Shown here in pieces: positions 61,855 through 64,000 of a stretch of 64,000 nucleotides of DNA. The stretch comes from Jacaranda mimosifolia (lineage: Eukaryota; Streptophyta; Magnoliopsida; Lamiales; Bignoniaceae). The notes below the pieces were generated by a model. The model worked only from the letters and a program-made list of their open reading frames with translations, had not been told where the DNA came from and searched no databases. The stretch's first letter is position 1; each line of letters opens with the position of its first letter. Location of the stretch: contig CM032117.1 in NCBI GenBank assembly GCA_018894105.1, forward strand, positions 1,143,501 through 1,207,500. The letters are read 5' to 3'. The translations under genes were made by a program, and so were the position numbers.

Positions 61855-64000
61855 TATGTTTTTAAGGAAGAAATAAAAGACGAAAAATATTTAAAGAAAA
61901 AAATTAGAGGGATGTAATCAATTATTAGAATCCAATATGATGAAGCCAAGTGGACTTCTCAAATACGTTTTTTTTTTTTTTTTTTTTTTTGAGATTAGAG
62001 ATTATAGAATTAGAGGGATGTAATCAAATACGGTTGTTGCTTGATAATTTTGAGATTGGGGGATGGGGATGGGATCGGGATACAAATGTGACTAATGGGC
62101 ACTGACAAAGCAGAAAAGTATGTAATCTGTGGTTCCAAGTTTCAAGATAGGATAAGAGTTCAAAAGACTTTCTAAGTGAACCCTCCAGTCCTTAGTGGCC
62201 CCACCATGTAATACAAATTATGGTTATAAAATAAATTAAATTAATTCTATAAATAACTCAAAATCAATCATTAAAAATAATTTATTTGGGCATGGTTTAT
62301 TAAATATAATATATTCTTTCATTAGATAAGAATTGAATGATTGTATTTGATTTGATATAATTAATAATTGAGTAAAAAAATTAAAGTACCTGAGTTCCAT
62401 TATGTTGAAACTTATTTAAATTCGACTCCATTGTCGAGTTATAATTTTTAAAGTTCGATAAAAATCCAAACAAACATAGTTAAAACCGTTTTAGCGATTC
62501 GATTTATTTGCAGTTTTAATTAAGAATAGAAAACTAGAAGAAATGAGAAGAGTCTACTAAAGTCTAAAGAACCGTATGCGAAAAATTGCCTCTAGTTTCA
62601 CATTCTGGGGCTGACATCTTGTCTGCATTGTTCCTTTAGTTTGGAATCTAAAAATTATAAAGAAGTTTTAATCAAATATAACTTTATTGTCAAGAACTTT
62701 GGTTCCAAGTTAAATGTTCCAAATGAGAGTTTGGCAGCACGTTGTTAAGAAGTAACAAATGCATGTTAAGTAGTTGAACAACTATTTCGAATGGAAGGAA
62801 AAGATGTCGTTCCTTTAGTTTAAATTTAAATATTATTTTTTAATTTTACATCGTAAATACACATTCAACATATATAAAATATTTTTTTTAGAGAGTACTG
62901 CAAATGACGAAATATTATCATTTCAACAAAGCAATATATTCATATTCTCTAATTAAATAAATTTCTATTCTCAAATCAAATAATCAAAGTATAAACTAGA
63001 TACAAAGCACATAAAGTGCGCCAATACACTCATTATCCGACCTCCCATTTAATGACTACATAAATAAAATATTCTTGTTGAATAATTATGACTGTAATTA
63101 CGTATATTTAGTATGTAGTCATTAAGTGTGGAATGCATAGAGAATTTTAAAATACTCAACAGCCACCTCCCGATAATTTCTCCAATAATTAATAACTTTT
63201 CTCTATTTCAATAATTATCAACGTTTTCTATGAAGAAAAGGGGGAAAAAAGTGACTTTATTACAATAGCAAGCCGTTTTTTGAACATATGTAATAACATA
63301 ATCTTGAAAAGATGTGACTAAAAGATGATAATCATCCCATGTTTATTTAGCCGCTGGTTGTACAATCATTCATAAGATTCTACCTCTTCTAAAAAGTTGC
63401 AAAAATAAATAAATAAATAAATAAAAACCAATATAAAAAAGGGCAAGTGTGGCACATCCAAGCCCAAAAAGCATTTATATCCAACCTAAAATAATTGGTA
63501 GTACAAATGAATTGATCCACAAGTTGAAAAGGAAAATAGGGTAAAAGGTTGAAAAGAGCCTAAAAGTTGCAATGTAAAGTTGCTTGTAGAAGTTGTGCAC
63601 ATGTGCGGCCCCCGACATGGTTTTTATGTACATTAAAGCTACTTTGACTCCTTTGTATATTATGCTGCACCAATTCCCTTCAATTATCACAACACCCCAA
63701 ACAAATTTCCACTACTAGCATCTACATGTACCATAACACTAGGTAAAGCGTTTTGTGTACAAGACACAACCAAATTTCGGCACATTTTTTTCCCTATACA
63801 TTGGACATGACTTGCCCTCTCTATTATTTTGACACCTTATGCATGTTGTATCACTGATCTCAATGTACGATTGCTGTTTGTTGAATACGTATGATAATAA
63901 TTGTTCTCGTGATAGATGTTCGGGATGTGGTTTGTAAATTCAAAATGAATGTGACTCACGTGAAAGTTTGCATATTTGAATTATGTGGTTCTTGACATGG

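Larger units (their letters stand above)
58182..64000. other. Downstream flank of the CPK13-like gene and gene-free spacer
   Basis: 58182-60480 is T-rich but less AT-rich than other spacers and may include 3' UTR or an unannotated transcript; I find no coding exon or known RNA in it. A tandem duplication lies at 60491-60728 and a MITE at 61427-61854. From 61860 to 64000 it is AT-rich, with a ~30-base T run near 61967 and an (AAAT)n run near 63403-63424. The only opening near the right edge (63475-63690, minus) shows no domain. Confidence 0.5.

Overview
This is nuclear DNA of a flowering plant, most likely a eudicot. The genes are split by many short AT-rich introns, the proteins are plant-specific types (plastid omega-3 desaturase, GT-3a trihelix factor, calcium-dependent kinase), and the spacers are AT-rich and full of small DNA transposons. 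I cannot name the species.

Seven protein genes and one tRNA gene could be built exon by exon. From left to right they are: ACX4, a peroxisomal short-chain acyl-CoA oxidase (minus, 4011-260, 13 exons, one base short of an open frame); cytosolic-type lysyl-tRNA synthetase (minus, 12449-7912, 16 exons); tRNA-Ala(AGC) (minus, 12874-12802); a tomosyn/Lgl-type WD40 and R-SNARE protein (plus, 15042-26513, 24 exons, two GC-AG introns); a selenoprotein-T-like thioredoxin-fold protein with Cys in place of Sec (minus, 30639-27849, 4 exons); a FAD7/FAD8-type plastid omega-3 desaturase (plus, 31811-33997, 8 exons); a GT-3a-type trihelix factor (minus, 43735-42539, 2 exons); and a CPK13-type calcium-dependent protein kinase (plus, 50460-58181, 7 exons). 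Except for ACX4, each spliced model keeps phase at every junction and gives a protein close to the usual family length.

The spacers (about 4.0-7.9, 12.9-15.0, 34.0-42.5, 43.7-50.5 and 58.2-64.0 kb) and several introns carry mobile elements. I could define several by terminal inverted repeats and target duplications: Tourist-like MITEs, a 900-bp hAT-like element with a perfect 8-bp duplication, two Mutator-like fold-back elements with 9-bp duplications, a three-copy MITE family, a gag-relic Copia element in the SELT-like intron, a TRIM-like element in the kinase intron, and SINE-like fragments.

The most striking structure is a nine-copy, nearly identical 185-bp tandem array inside the first intron of the kinase gene. 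The genes have no evident common pathway, as is normal for a plant chromosome. Two are lipid enzymes (ACX4 and the desaturase), and the SELT-like and desaturase genes share a divergent promoter region of about 1.2 kb. I found no convincing new protein system; the novelty lies in the non-coding structure and a few gene-model oddities.
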